In this document: one piece after another, positions 45,860 to 56,409 of the stretch
How positions within the stretch are numbered: position 1 is the stretch's first letter
How the letters are laid out: each line of letters starts with the position of its first letter
NCBI GenBank assembly: GCA_003868215.1
Contig: QWDQ01000013.1
Coordinates: 372,001-436,000, forward strand
DNA length: 64,000 nt
Reading direction: 5' to 3'
Source of the DNA: Pseudophaeomoniella oleicola
Taxonomy: Eukaryota > Ascomycota > Eurotiomycetes > Phaeomoniellales > Phaeomoniellaceae
Translations under genes and position numbers: made by a program
The notes under the pieces: generated by a model
Told to the model about the DNA's origin: nothing
Seen by the model: the letters and a program-made list of their open reading frames with translations, nothing else
Databases searched by the model: none

Positions 45860-47017
45860 ATGGTGTTTCATTCTTTTGTTGTCCTTTTTATATTGAGCCT
45901 TGGGAGCTCTGTGCTTGCGGCTCCTCGCCATTTCAATTCACCTTACTATCCGCTCAGGCGCGAGGCAGAACCTCAAAAGTGGCCCGGCAGTGTTCTAACT
46001 GCCAGACAATATGCAGCGTGTACTCCTGAGACACAAACCGTGCGCTATGACTTCAACGCAATGGCGCCCGCGGATCGCAAGGCATACACGGACGCGATCA
46101 AGTGCATGCGCTCTTTACCTTCTAATCTCGATCCCAGCACCTATCCGGGGGCCACTAACCGCTATCTCGACTATGCTGCCCTCCATATCGAGCGAACCCT
46201 CAACGTCCATCTGGATGGCTTCTTTCTTACCTGGCATCGTATGTTTATATGGCTTTTTGAGCAGGATCTCCGCTCATCGTGCGGGTACAATGGCACCCAG
46301 CCCTATTGGAATTGGCCTGAAACAATCTCCGATCTCCACGGTAGCCCCATTTTCAACGGCGATGAATATTCAATGTCTGGAGATGGCTATCCACAAGACC
46401 TCAACTCCAGTGTCGTCCTCTCTCCAGGGTTGAGTATCCCTCACGGTCTCGGTGGCGGCTGTATCATGTCCGGGCCCTTCGCGAACTGGACCCGGACCTT
46501 CAACACAATCGACATCGCCATCCTCGTATCCGGCGGCCCATTGCCCTCCGACGCCTTTGCCAAGAACGAGAGCTGCCTCACCCGCGACCTCAACCCGACC
46601 GTCGCCCAAGCCAACCTCAACCAAGCCGCGATCGACTCCGCCCTAGCCGCAACCTCGATGACCGACTTCGAATTCCTCCTCAACGGCAGCCCGATCCAAC
46701 AAGTGCTCGGCATCCACTCGGGCGCCCACTTCACCATCGGCGACCCGGGCGCCAACATCTTCGTCAGCGTCCAGGACCCGATCTGGTGGCCGCTGCACAC
46801 AATGCTCGACAACGTCTACATCCAGTGGCAGACCCTCCATCCGGACGCCGCGCTGCAACTGACCGGCACCGAAACGGCGGAGAACGCGCCGCCGAGCGCG
46901 AACGTCACGCTCGACACCGTCAGTCCGGATTGGGGCTACTTCTACCCCTCCGGCGGCCTGACCGTGCGCGATCTCATCAATAACACGGCCGGGCCCTTTT
47001 GTTATCGATACGAGTGA
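45860..47017 (+). CDS. Secreted tyrosinase / catechol oxidase family copper enzyme
   Basis: Single exon, 385 aa. A signal peptide (MVFHSFVVLFILSLGSSVLA) is followed by a short propeptide-like stretch. The CuA site shows three His in ALHIERTLNVH and HLDGFFLTWH (His-x8-His). The CuB site has HSGAH and WPLHTMLD. In most tyrosinases the last motif is LHHxxxD with two adjacent His; here the first, a second-shell residue in Streptomyces tyrosinase, is Leu and the copper-ligand His is kept. Several Asn-x-Ser/Thr sites and paired Cys fit secretion. The enzymes oxidise mono- or diphenols to quinones with O2; which activity this one has is unknown. Third-position G/C rises sharply from about 46450 onward. 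There is no C-terminal lid domain, unlike intracellular tyrosinases. Confidence 0.9.
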   Translation: MVFHSFVVLFILSLGSSVLAAPRHFNSPYYPLRREAEPQKWPGSVLTARQYAACTPETQTVRYDFNAMAPADRKAYTDAIKCMRSLPSNLDPSTYPGATNRYLDYAALHIERTLNVHLDGFFLTWHRMFIWLFEQDLRSSCGYNGTQPYWNWPETISDLHGSPIFNGDEYSMSGDGYPQDLNSSVVLSPGLSIPHGLGGGCIMSGPFANWTRTFNTIDIAILVSGGPLPSDAFAKNESCLTRDLNPTVAQANLNQAAIDSALAATSMTDFEFLLNGSPIQQVLGIHSGAHFTIGDPGANIFVSVQDPIWWPLHTMLDNVYIQWQTLHPDAALQLTGTETAENAPPSANVTLDTVSPDWGYFYPSGGLTVRDLINNTAGPFCYRYE

Positions 47018-47027
47018 TTTGAGTGAG

Positions 47028-47028
<1 letters not shown>

Positions 47029-47054
<26 letters not shown>
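47029..47054. repeat. (CT)n microsatellite
   Basis: About 13 CT units starting 12 bases after the tyrosinase stop codon, so probably in its 3' UTR. Confidence 0.85.
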
Positions 47055-47058
<4 letters not shown>

Positions 47059-47118
47059 TCTCTGCCCAACCTCGTCCCCCCAACCCGAAAAACAGGAAAA
47101 AAGAACGAGAACAATTGC

Positions 47119-47134
47119 AAAAAAAAAAAAAAAA
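47119..47134. repeat. A16 homopolymer
   Basis: Sixteen A residues about 100 bases after the tyrosinase stop. No flanking target-site duplication was noticed that would mark a retrocopy. Confidence 0.75.
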
Positions 47135-47894
47135 GATCAAAAGATCGAGGACTGACTCATCTGTCTGGGTGCCGGAATCAGAATCAGACAGATTCTTGCT
47201 TGATGCACTTTGGATAAAAATTAATTCATCGATTCTTTTTTATGATTTGTTACGTTACCTTGGTCCATTGTACTGCCAGTGCTGCTGGAACGGTATTCTT
47301 TCTAGGTATATATATATACATCGATATTCATAATATGTCAAGTGGGGCATTACTTCAATTTTTTTTATTTATTCATTGAAAAGTCGCCTTCAGGAGGAGT
47401 TTAGATTGTGTTTATAATACTCTAGGAAGTTAACTTATCCTATTGGATTTGCTTAATCCCCTTTCTTCGTTTCATAAGAGACCCGTACTAATAGACATAC
47501 ATACAGACGTACGTACCAACAGTACATGTATGCAGTGTCAAAGGCTGTTAACACACTTTGGCTGCTGAACTCCCCTTTTTCACCCATAACATAGCATTCA
47601 GCACTCGCAATGGGCGATCGATGTCCTTAGATGGTAGTCCAGCTTTCCTAATTCAGACACGTAGATTAAAAAGCACATAGCATTGTTCTGAGACGAATTT
47701 CTCCCGAGAAACCCAAAAAGCAAATTCCAGATATCAACCTTGTCTTTCACTTTCATATCGCCGTATACCTCATGACGCCTGTTCTTTTCTTTTCGAACAC
47801 TTGAAATAAAGCTTGATATCCCTTCCGGCTTCAAGCATTTTTGTGACAAACTCACACACGCATTTTCGTTCCCCTACTTCAACGGACAGATGAG

Positions 47895-48530
47895 CTATCT
47901 TCGAATCGGAATAGGCTCTGTTTCCTTGGTCTTCAAGTCACCCGCCTCTACAGCACGTCCAGTAGGTTTTGGCATGTCAACAGACTCCAGGGGATTCTCC
48001 GCGGTTGTGCTTGATGCTAAGAAGCTCGTTGATTCTTTGACGGGGCTCCTGCTCTGGCCGCTAACGCTGCTACTAGCACGGTGATGGAGACCTGGGATTC
48101 CCTCCGAGGTTGGTGACCCAAGAGATCCGTTGTTGGGAGGGGAATTTGCGGAGAGATGTGGAATATGGCCCGGCTGAGGATGCTCGGAGCCAATGATTGT
48201 CACACCTGTATCGGATGCTTTGCCGGCTTTGGAGAGCGCGTAGTCACCGGAGTCGAAATATTTACGTTCCTAAGTGAATGTGACGGTTAGCACGACCTTC
48301 AAACCCAGCGTTCACAGCCACAGAGCCGCTGTCACGGGCGTAGATAGCAAAGTGCGTACCTTGAGCTTGTTTTGAAGAAGGTCAGACTTGTTTGGTAGCT
48401 TTCCATACAGGCGGAACAGGCGCTGTTCATCGGGGGTCAGAGACTGGACATGATGCTGTTAGCGGAGGTTCTGCAGGGAGGGAGCTGCACCTACGCTGAT
48501 GTCCACTTTGTTCTTCTGATGAGGATTCAT
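47895..48530 (-). CDS. Endosulfine-family PP2A inhibitor (Igo1/IgoA)
   Basis: Three exons: 48530-48495, 48443-48360 and 48269-47895 (164 aa). Spliced together they give MNPHQKNKVDIS, SLTPDEQRLFRLYGKLPNKS, and DLLQNKLK joined to ERKYFDSGDYALSKAGK. FDSGDY is the invariant endosulfine motif; phosphorylation of its Ser by the Greatwall kinase (Rim15 in fungi) turns the protein into an inhibitor of PP2A-B55. In yeast this controls entry into quiescence, mRNA stability on nutrient limitation, and mitotic entry. The C-terminal 90 residues are disordered, with LSANSPPNNGSLGSPTSEGI and several Ser-Pro sites. Exon 1 and exon 2 are only 12 and 28 codons, so single-frame ORF finding misses the start. Confidence 0.93.
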
Positions 48531-49441
48531 TTTGATTATGTTCTTCGGATGGCGAAGATGAAGAACAGGCTGTTTGCAGAAGGAGATTTAATGCCTGATG
48601 CTCGGGCCTCTTATTGTGTTTTGACAGGGATTAATCGTCCGCACAGACTGTTGGCAACAGTAACCGGGACGACAGGACTGTCACTGGCGGTCGGCGTTGA
48701 GGATCCTGCAGTTAAAGTTGCTGCTTCTGCTTACATGCAATGGAATGAGTGTTCAGATAAAATTGGTGCACCCGGAGATGTTGAGACAAAGATGGGCTTG
48801 CGGCAAGGTTGCTTCGCTATCGATAACCAGATCAGTCCGCCGATAGAACAGGGTCAGGTGGAGTTGACGACACTGATCTGAGGCAAATTGAAGAGGCTCT
48901 TACGAAAATATCGGTTGATGTTCTTCTGTGTCGTATCACCTTAGAAAGTTGTCTCAAAAAGACAAGTGAGTTGGACAGTTGTCGCAGCGAAGGGGAAGGA
49001 GGGGTCAGTCAATTGCGTGGGATGGGAACACAGAAATATTATGGGTTACCTACGAGGTCACTGGTCGATAATACTAAGTTATGATAGAATACGGTAGCCA
49101 AAAGCCAAGAGCCAAGCCAAGCCACAGAAGCTTCCCCTTCTTCTCCCTTTCCTCTTCCATTCGACCAGACGCTCTCCACATCCCACTTCGACAAATTGGG
49201 TAAAGCATCACCGTGATATTGAAAAAGAACTTTACCAAGCTCTGACAATACAGGTTCTGGTCCTAGTCCTGGTCCTGGTCCTGGAATTTGTTGCTAGAGG
49301 TTGTCTCTTTGAAATCAGAGGATTGAGCCGATATTAGCGAAAGGACCGATTAGGCAGCATTGGTGGAAGCATCAATCATATCGGATACTTGGCACATTGA
49401 GAAGGAACCAAAGTCATACCTATTTATCATCTCCTCCAGAC
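48531..49441. other. Divergent intergenic region, endosulfine / SFM1
   Basis: Contains both promoters. A plus-strand frame at 48450-48881 overlaps the endosulfine first exons and shows no family features, so it is not called. A TCCTGG hexamer repeat is at about 49255-49284. Confidence 0.35.
49255..49284. repeat. (TCCTGG)n short tandem repeat
   Basis: Four to five imperfect copies of a hexamer, about 160 bases before the SFM1 start. Confidence 0.6.
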
Positions 49442-50266
49442 ATGGGAGATCGATCTTTCACCTTTATAGTGGAGCATCTGGACGAGGAGTTGGGTCCCTG
49501 GTCAAAACTTGAATACACATGCATTGCACAAGAATCACATGCATCGGGCTGCCAGTTCATCCTCTCATCTGTCCCACAAGAACCTGAAATCACGAGACAA
49601 TTAAGCAGTATCCAGCATGCTCAGTTAAAGCACGAAGGAGTTGAAGCCTTGTACGCGGACAAGAAAGAAAAAGTATGTCTGCTTGACCCGGCAGCCAAAG
49701 AGGAATTGTCTCCGCAAGATGCAGAGACCTTTGATGTCTTCCTTTTTGGAGGAATTCTGGGTAAGCGTCTGTCATTTTCCATGGCCGGAAGATACTGATT
49801 AGTGTACAGGTGATGATCCTCCTCGAGGTAAGCCGACGAAGTTGAGATAGAATGGCCGTGCTAATTCTCAAAAGACAGAACATCCGAATTGCGGAAAAAG
49901 GGGTTCAATGGCAGACGCCTGGGACCCAAGCAAATGACCACAGACACTGCTGTGAGAGTGACACGTATGATTGTACAACAGAATGGTCCGTGGCGACACC
50001 GTATAGAAGAAATCTGCTGAAACTCTCTTAGTACCTCTGGAAGAAATTCCGTACGTAGATTATCCAGAGCTCAAGCTCAACGAGCACGAAAGCACTGAAA
50101 TGCCGTTTCGATACGTCAAAGGCGCTGATGGTAAACCTGTCATGCCAGCAGTAAGTCCTGCTATCATTGGTCAAAGCAAAGTGGGAACCGATGCCTGACC
50201 GATATTTAGGGAATGTTCGATCTCATAAAAGCAGATGCAGATAAAGGGTTTGGGGATCTGATATAG
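49442..50266 (+). CDS. SFM1: SPOUT-type protein arginine methyltransferase Sfm1
   Basis: Five exons: 49442-49760, 49810-49827, 49875-49985, 50032-50150 and 50210-50266 (207 aa). Exon 2 is an 18-nt micro-exon encoding GDDPPR. Intron 3 uses the rare donor GTCCGT and is 46 nt long. The protein matches the former DUF431 family from end to end: FIVEHLDEELGPWSKLEY, FGGILGDDPPRDRTSELRKK, GFNGRRLGPKQMTTDTAVRV, IPYVDYPELKLNEHESTEMP, and a final MFDLIKADADKGFGDL. Yeast Sfm1 is a SPOUT-fold enzyme that methylates Arg146 of ribosomal protein uS3 (Rps3). The knot-forming region corresponds to the block around the micro-exon. Cytosolic. Full length for the family. Confidence 0.93.
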
Positions 50267-51156
50267 GGAGTTGGAAAGGCGCTTTTGAAGGAGTTGATTG
50301 TCTTTTGAAGGAGCTGCTGACTCCTTTAAGTCATGTCTTCTAGGACCGGAGTGTAACTAATCTTGCTGTGAATATCCTGTCCTTACCCCTATTTTCTCTG
50401 GACGCCGAGCTGTCAAGATGTAGTCCTATGAGTTCCTTGTGAATGCTGGGACCTGAAATACATAAGTATAGATGTGTCTTCAAGACACACAACGTCGGTT
50501 ATTCTAATGTATCAAGTATACGGATGCTGACCTGTCGCCCTCTTCATACCTGCCACTGAAGGAGTACGAAAGGCCAGATGTCAAAATCAAAAGAGGAACA
50601 ACCGAACCAATGACTGACCTAGTCTACCTCTCACATAACATAACATTCAAGATTCATAATGAGACCAGCATCCAACGTGTTGCCCTGTTGCTTTGGTGTA
50701 GACGATTGATTGAATTGCTGAGGCGTCGGGAATCCCCTTGGCTTCCGCTGTCGATCGCTCTGTTGTCCGAATCAAGTAAGCGCAGCGAGTATCCTAAACC
50801 GGGCCGGGGGATACGCAGTAATAGTAATTGATTAGTATGATTACACGGACAAGTCAACGGAGGACATTAAAGATACAAAGGATCATTGAATGTCAACTTG
50901 ATCCAATATAAAATAACAGCGCCATTCCTTCGAACTGACGTTCTATCCGGGATCAGTCCAATCTCCGTTGTGCCTTCGATCTTTCAAAGCCTTCGCATTT
51001 CTTTCTCTTCCACGGTATTGAGCGCCACCGCGACCCTAGCCAAGCGACATTCCTGAGGCCACGTACGATCACTCCCTTATTCGGCGCCCACTCACTCTTT
51101 CGACCACGACCCTACATTTTCTCTAGGAACACATATTTTTAAGTACAGATGCGGTT
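50267..51156. other. Intergenic, tandem genes
   Basis: The 3' flank of SFM1 and the promoter of KEX1. Short frames only (50610-50831 plus and its minus-strand mirror). No repeat or RNA was seen. Confidence 0.3.
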
Positions 51157-53247
51157 ATGAAACTTCTGAACGGTCGCGAAAGCGGCAGCAGGTCCTCTAG
51201 GACTCGGCAGTGGCTGTCATGGCTAGGCGTGTTGACTGCGGTTGCGAATGGTGTGAATGCTGCAGAGAAGTCGGCGGCAGACTACTACATCCATTCTCTG
51301 CCGGGCCAGCCAGAAGGACCGTTACTGAAGATGCATGCTGGGTGAGTCAGAAGTGACATTTCGACGCTGTCCGACGGATACTAACAAGTTCATGACGATA
51401 GGCACATTGAAGTGACACCTGAACACAATGGAAACTTATTCTTCTGGCATTTTCAACAGCGGCATATAGCAGATAAAAGAAGAACAGTGATATGGTTTAA
51501 CGGGGGTCCTGGATGTAGCTCCATGGACGGTGCTATGATGGAGTTGGGACCATATCGCGTACAACAGGACTCGAAGCTAGTGTACAATGAAGGATCCTGG
51601 GACGAGTTTGCGAACTTATTATTCATCGACAACCCTGTTGGTACTGGATTTAGCTATGTCGACACCGACAGCTATATACATGAATTACCAGACATGGCGG
51701 CGAACATCATGACATTCCTAGAGAAATGGTTCGCTTTGTTTCCGGAGTATGAGGAAGATGATGTGAGGACACTCCATTGCAGAGTTGATGTCCAAGGCTG
51801 ACATGCATAGATTTATTTGGCTGGTGAATCATACGCTGGTCAGCACATCCCTTATATTGCACAAGCAATCCTAGATCGCAACAACAAGACTCAGAGCCTT
51901 CATAAATGGAAGTTATCTGGGCTTCTGATCGGTAATGGCTGGATAGCTCCACGACAACAATACCCAGCATACCATGCGTTGGCACTTGAAGCCGATCTCT
52001 ATAAAGGCGACCAAGGAAAGATCAAGCAGGTCGAGAGTCAACAAGAGATTTGCAATTCGAAACTGTCTCTCGCGGAAGGCGATACTGATGTCGATATCTT
52101 CGAATGCGAGGAGATACTTCAGACGATACTCTCTGTGACGTCGGATGGGGGGAAGTGCTACAATATGTACGATGTCCGTCTAACCGATGTTTTCCCATCC
52201 TGTGGTATGAATTGGCCGCCGGATCTGACTACCGTCACACCATACCTACGCCGTTCTGATGTCGTAGCATCCCTTCACATCAACGCTGATAAACGCACTG
52301 GCTGGACTGAATGTGCTGGCGCTGTTGGGAGCGCCTTTCAAGCCCGCAACTCTCTTCCAAGCATCCATCTCCTTCCCAACCTTCTTGAATCTGGTGTCCC
52401 TATCCTACTCTTCTCGGGTGACCAGGACATGATCTGCAACCACATCGGTACCGAATCACTCATCCATGAGATGTCTTGGTCCGATGGCAAAGGCTTCGAA
52501 GTGTCGCCCGGAGTTTGGGCACCGCAACGCCAATGGACAGTTGCCGATGAATCAGCTGGTTTCTGGCAAGAAGCCCGCAACCTTACCTACGTTCTCTTTT
52601 ACAACGCCTCTCACATGGTCCCATTCGATTGGCCGCATCGTACCCGCGACATGGTCGATCGCTTCATGGGTGTAGACACAGCATTCGTTGGCGGGCGTCC
52701 TATCGACTCTGTAATCGACGGTGAAAACGATATCGATACCGGAGTTGGCAGCCATCGTAACAGCACCATGTCTGAAGAAGCACAGGCTCAAAAGCTCAAA
52801 GAAGCAGAGTGGCGTGCATACTACAAATCAGGTGAAGCCGCTCTTGTCGTGGTTGTCATTGCTGCAACTGTTTGGGGATGGTGGGTATGGCGTGAGAGGC
52901 GGCGTAACGGCCGTAGGGCCAGCATTGGTGACAGAGGATTGTATTCCAACCTCGCCAACACTTCAATAGGAGGTCTGAACACCGGCTTATCTCGCTTCGG
53001 CAAATCGCGAATTGGCGGTGGTGCTAACGGAGATCTGGAAGCCGGTGATTTCGACGAAGCGGAATTGGACGAATTGACTCCCGACGATGATTCTGCTGCT
53101 GCTGCTCCTCGAGACGGTGTAGTCGGTGGTACATATGACATCGGAAGTGACAGCGAAGACGAAACCGCCGACGCAGCTGCGACCGTCAAGGAAGCCGCCC
53201 CCGCCGCCCCGGCCGCCATCGACACCAGCAAAGATATTCTGTCTTGA
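51157..53247 (+). CDS. KEX1: Pheromone-processing carboxypeptidase Kex1
   Basis: Three exons: 51157-51341, 51402-51762 and 51811-53247 (660 aa). The N-terminus is a signal-anchor-like segment ([17 protein letters not shown]). The S10 serine carboxypeptidase domain shows [14 protein letters not shown], the catalytic Ser in [12 protein letters not shown] (about Ser189), Asp in LFSGDQDM (about Asp386) and His in [10 protein letters not shown] (about His450). The catalytic domain is followed by a membrane span ([17 protein letters not shown], about 525-542) and an acidic cytosolic tail rich in Asp, Glu and Ala, as expected for a late-Golgi resident. Kex1 removes C-terminal Lys and Arg from peptides already cut by Kex2, such as alpha-pheromone. 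The tail ends in an Ala/Pro run (EAAPAAPAA). All three catalytic residues are present. Confidence 0.95.
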
Positions 53248-53472
53248 GAGTCTCTTACCTCCCCATTCTCTTTTCCTACATCATCAATAACCCTCTTGCC
53301 AACACTTTTTCGGGGATCATATCCTGCAAGCATTTGCTGTGGGAGACTGCCGGCTGTGCTGATAGATATAGGGCAAAAAAGGCGTATATGTATGTATGTA
53401 TGTACCTATTCACGTATACGGGGGCTGGCCGGCCGGTGCATTTTATTTATAGATATTTTGTATGATAATGAA

Positions 53473-53473
<1 letters not shown>

Positions 53474-53503
<30 letters not shown>

Positions 53504-53527
53504 CTTCTTCTTCTTCTTCTTCTTCTT
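53474..53527. repeat. (CTT)n microsatellite, about 18 units
   Basis: Essentially perfect trinucleotide run in the 3' flank of KEX1. Confidence 0.9.
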
Positions 53528-53539
53528 TCTCCATCCTTC

Positions 53540-53563
53540 TTTTTTTTTTTTTTTTTTTTTTTT
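53540..53563. repeat. T24 homopolymer
   Basis: About 24 consecutive T, 12 bases after the CTT tract. On the minus strand it reads as a poly-A run. Confidence 0.85.
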
Positions 53564-53624
53564 GTTTTTGGCACGGGCTTTCCTTTCTCTCTCCCATGTG
53601 GTAAATACCCACAGGTTGATAGTA

Positions 53625-53645
53625 GGTGGTGGTGGTGGTGGTGGT
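53625..53645. repeat. (GGT)n microsatellite, seven units
   Basis: Perfect short trinucleotide run, third member of the repeat cluster between KEX1 and GH127. Confidence 0.8.
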
Positions 53646-53808
53646 AGGTTAGGGAAGTGAAATATATAGATATGTACTTAGGAGGAGGGTTAGCTAATTA
53701 ATTGCGTATTATAGAATCAGACCCAAGCCAAAAAAAAAGCAGAATGGGAAAAGTCATTACGAAAGAAGATCATTCACTTCATTTAATTACTCCCATCATC
53801 ATCGATCA

Positions 53809-56409
53809 TCACATGAACCCCCGAACACCAGCACCAGCACCAGTACCAGTACCAGTACCACCACCATTAGCAGCAGCAGCACATCTCAATCCAACCCTCA
53901 TCATCCCCTTTCCCCGCCGATTCGCTCTCGCATAATACGGAATGAACAACAGATCGACCAATTTTTCCTTTACCTTTTCCTTTTGCTTTCCTTGTTTTTG
54001 CGCCTGATTGTCGACGGAAACGGAATAGAACGGTGATGGTTCGTCGGCGGATGATGGGTCGGTGGTGACGGTCTTGGGGAGGAAGGAGCCGGAGCGTGGG
54101 GCGGAGATGGAGATGTAGGAGGTGCTGTGGGGGAGGTCGGAGCGGGGGAGGAGATGGAGGGAGGAGGTGGAGGAGGAGGAGGAGGAGGGGATTTGTGGGG
54201 GGTGGAAGATTAGGGACTGTTTAGAGGTGAAATGGATGGGTTAGTTTTGTTGTTGGGATATAGGAGGGAGGGGAGTTCTGATGGGGATGGAGGGGAAGGG
54301 GGTGGGGGGGAAGAGTATGGAACTCACCTTGAAGTGATCGTCTACCCATGGATTGTCTACGTCTTCTAGGCAGTATACGACGGGGCCACGAGCGATCGCG
54401 ACGATGGGTTGGTTCGTGTATGGGTGAGGTTTGATCAGGCGAGGGAGCACTGGGACCGAGAAGCGGAAGTGAGGATTTTGTTTCAGGTACTCTGGGCTCA
54501 AGGTCAAGTATCCCTTTTCAATGTGTTCATAGGGTAGCTTTGGTTCGATCTGGTGTTTGTTGCTTTTAGTACTACTCTTAGAATCTGGTTATTGCCCCCG
54601 GGGGGGGGGGAACTCACCTTGTACTCATTTGCCCATGAAGGGATCCTCAAACGGATGGTCACGTTTTCGTTTGTTGTGGTCTCCAGGTGAAACTCGACGT
54701 TTCCGTTCCAAGGCCATTCCGTCTTCTGCTCGAGTCTTAGAGTCGAATTATCGGCCAATTTCTGTGTCAGTGTGCAAGAAGAGTAGAGATGCACGTTGAT
54801 CTCCACCGATGGTTCTGCTTCGACATAATCAAAGTCGAGCTCGTAAGCCATTCCCATATCACTTGGATCCTTGACTGTCTCTTTGAAATCCCAGAAGTAG
54901 CCACCTAAAAAGCCTAGAGTTCTCGCCATGTTTGGAGGACAGCAGGCGCAATCGAACCATTCGTACCGGACCGAGGGTTCTCCAGGACTTGAAGCGAGCT
55001 GGTTCACGTACGTAAAGGCCTTGCCATCGGTTGACATGCCAGTCATAACGCAGTTATAGAGGCAGAGTTCCAGAATATCGCTATACTTTCGATTCAGGTC
55101 GAGCTGCAGGAGACCAGTCAGTCAATGTATGCATGTTCGATAACATGTCGATGATGAATCATACCTGAAGCATTCTGTTGGCCCACATCATGACACCTAT
55201 CCCAGCACATGTCTCCGAGTAGCATCCTCCCTCATCGGTCGCCTGGGGGAGAAAGTAGTTGATGCCGAATCCTTCCCATTGATCAATCGCCCCCACTCCA
55301 CCTGTCAAATACATCTTTTTCCCAACTGTATTGTTCCACAACCGCTCTAGTGCCGGCATATAACGCACCCGGAAGTCGCTGTCTATGGTTGCCAAATCTG
55401 CGGCTGCTGTCAACAGATACATTACCCTGACTGAATGGCCTTCCACCGTCTCTTGCTCAAGGAGTGGTACATGAGCCTGTTGATACCTGTAACATGATAG
55501 TCAGTTGGACCATATCAATCTGCAATAAGAAATGCAAAGCTGACCAGAACGCCCTTCTCTCAGGCCAGGATCCCGGTCTCTCATTTGGCCTCTCTCCCCT
55601 TTCCTTGGCCTCCACATCATAGTAATGAGGATCTGGGTTTCCCCTTTCTTCAAGGAAGAACTTTGCAAGGTCCAGATACAGCTTGTTAGACGTGGATTTA
55701 TAAAGCCTGATCAAGGCCAACTCAATTTCTGGATGACCGGGGTACCCATGCCTTTGATCGGCCCCAGGACCAAAGTGTTTTGCAATAAGAGCAACATAAC
55801 GTTCCATGACTTCAAGAAGACGCTTGTCTGAACCCCAGGCATGAACTGCAGCGGCCTCGATCAGATGCCCCGCGTTGTACCTAATATACCCATGTCAGCA
55901 GATGTCTCTCTTCGGTGCCAGTGCAGTGTGTGATCGATCACAACGGTAGACGTATTCCGGGATGGAAGGAGCAGAGCTCACATCTCATGCATATCCCTCA
56001 GGTTCGTCCACCGTTTCCCCTTCTCAACAACCTGATAGTGAATATTCAGGTATCCATCCTCCTGCTGCGCCGTCTCGATCTTGCCAACGAGCTCGTTGAC
56101 TGCAGACCGTAACTCGTGCAAGTCCTCACCGTTCGCTTCTTCCTCTTCCAATAAGAAATACATCACCCCTTCAATCCACTTTCCAACATCACTGTCCCAA
56201 AACAGATGCCTTAGGGTGGGATAACCTCCGGGGGCCATATCACCGTAGGTCGGGTGCCATTTTAAGTCAAAGGCATCGTAGCGACCGGTGGATTTCAGCA
56301 TGTCAAGTTGGAATGGGAGGGTCGTCGTGAGGACGGTGCGACGAAGTTTGTGGAAAAGGGAAGCCGGGGAGAAGGTCGTGGAGCGGTACGTGAATTGAGG
56401 GTTATTCAT
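53809..56409 (-). CDS. GH127 beta-L-arabinofuranosidase-like glycoside hydrolase
   Basis: Six exons: 56409-55982, 55880-55545, 55486-55165, 55103-54618, 54549-54328 and 54216-53809 (733 aa). All five joins keep the frame; the donor at 55544 is GTCAGC. The GH127 (DUF1680) fold is clear from FWDSDVGKWIEGVMY, YNAGHLIEAAAVHAWG, YLTGGVGAIDQWEGFG and YYARANRRGKGMMRVGLR. The zinc/catalytic cysteine cluster is intact: Glu346 and Cys348 in SETCA, and Cys414/416/417 in DCACCPP; in Bifidobacterium HypBA1 the equivalent cysteine is the nucleophile. The bacterial enzyme releases L-arabinofuranose from glycans. There is no signal peptide, so the enzyme is probably intracellular. The last exon carries low-complexity insertions: a Ser run (about nine) and a Gly-Thr/Gly-Ala run before the C-terminus. 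Confidence 0.9.
54595..54610. repeat. C5-G11 homopolymer junction inside a GH127 intron
   Basis: Five C followed by eleven G on the plus strand, a few bases inside the donor of the 68-nt intron between exons 4 and 5. Confidence 0.8.

Larger units (their letters stand above)
47018..47894. other. Convergent intergenic region with simple repeats
   Basis: Between the 3' ends of the tyrosinase and endosulfine genes. It contains (CT)n at 47029-47054 and an A16 run at 47119-47134, then AT-rich sequence with no coding content. Confidence 0.45.
53248..53808. other. Convergent intergenic region with dense simple repeats
   Basis: Between the KEX1 stop and the GH127 stop. It holds the CTT, poly-T and GGT tracts listed separately, within about 175 bases. 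Open frames across them are repeat translations. Confidence 0.5.

Noticed and set aside
48450-48881. 143-codon plus-strand frame
   Set aside because: It overlaps the first exons of the confidently spliced endosulfine gene on the opposite strand and has no recognised domain.
53406-53612. Frames encoding poly-Glu, poly-Leu or poly-Ser near 53.5 kb
   Set aside because: Translations of the CTT and poly-T repeats.
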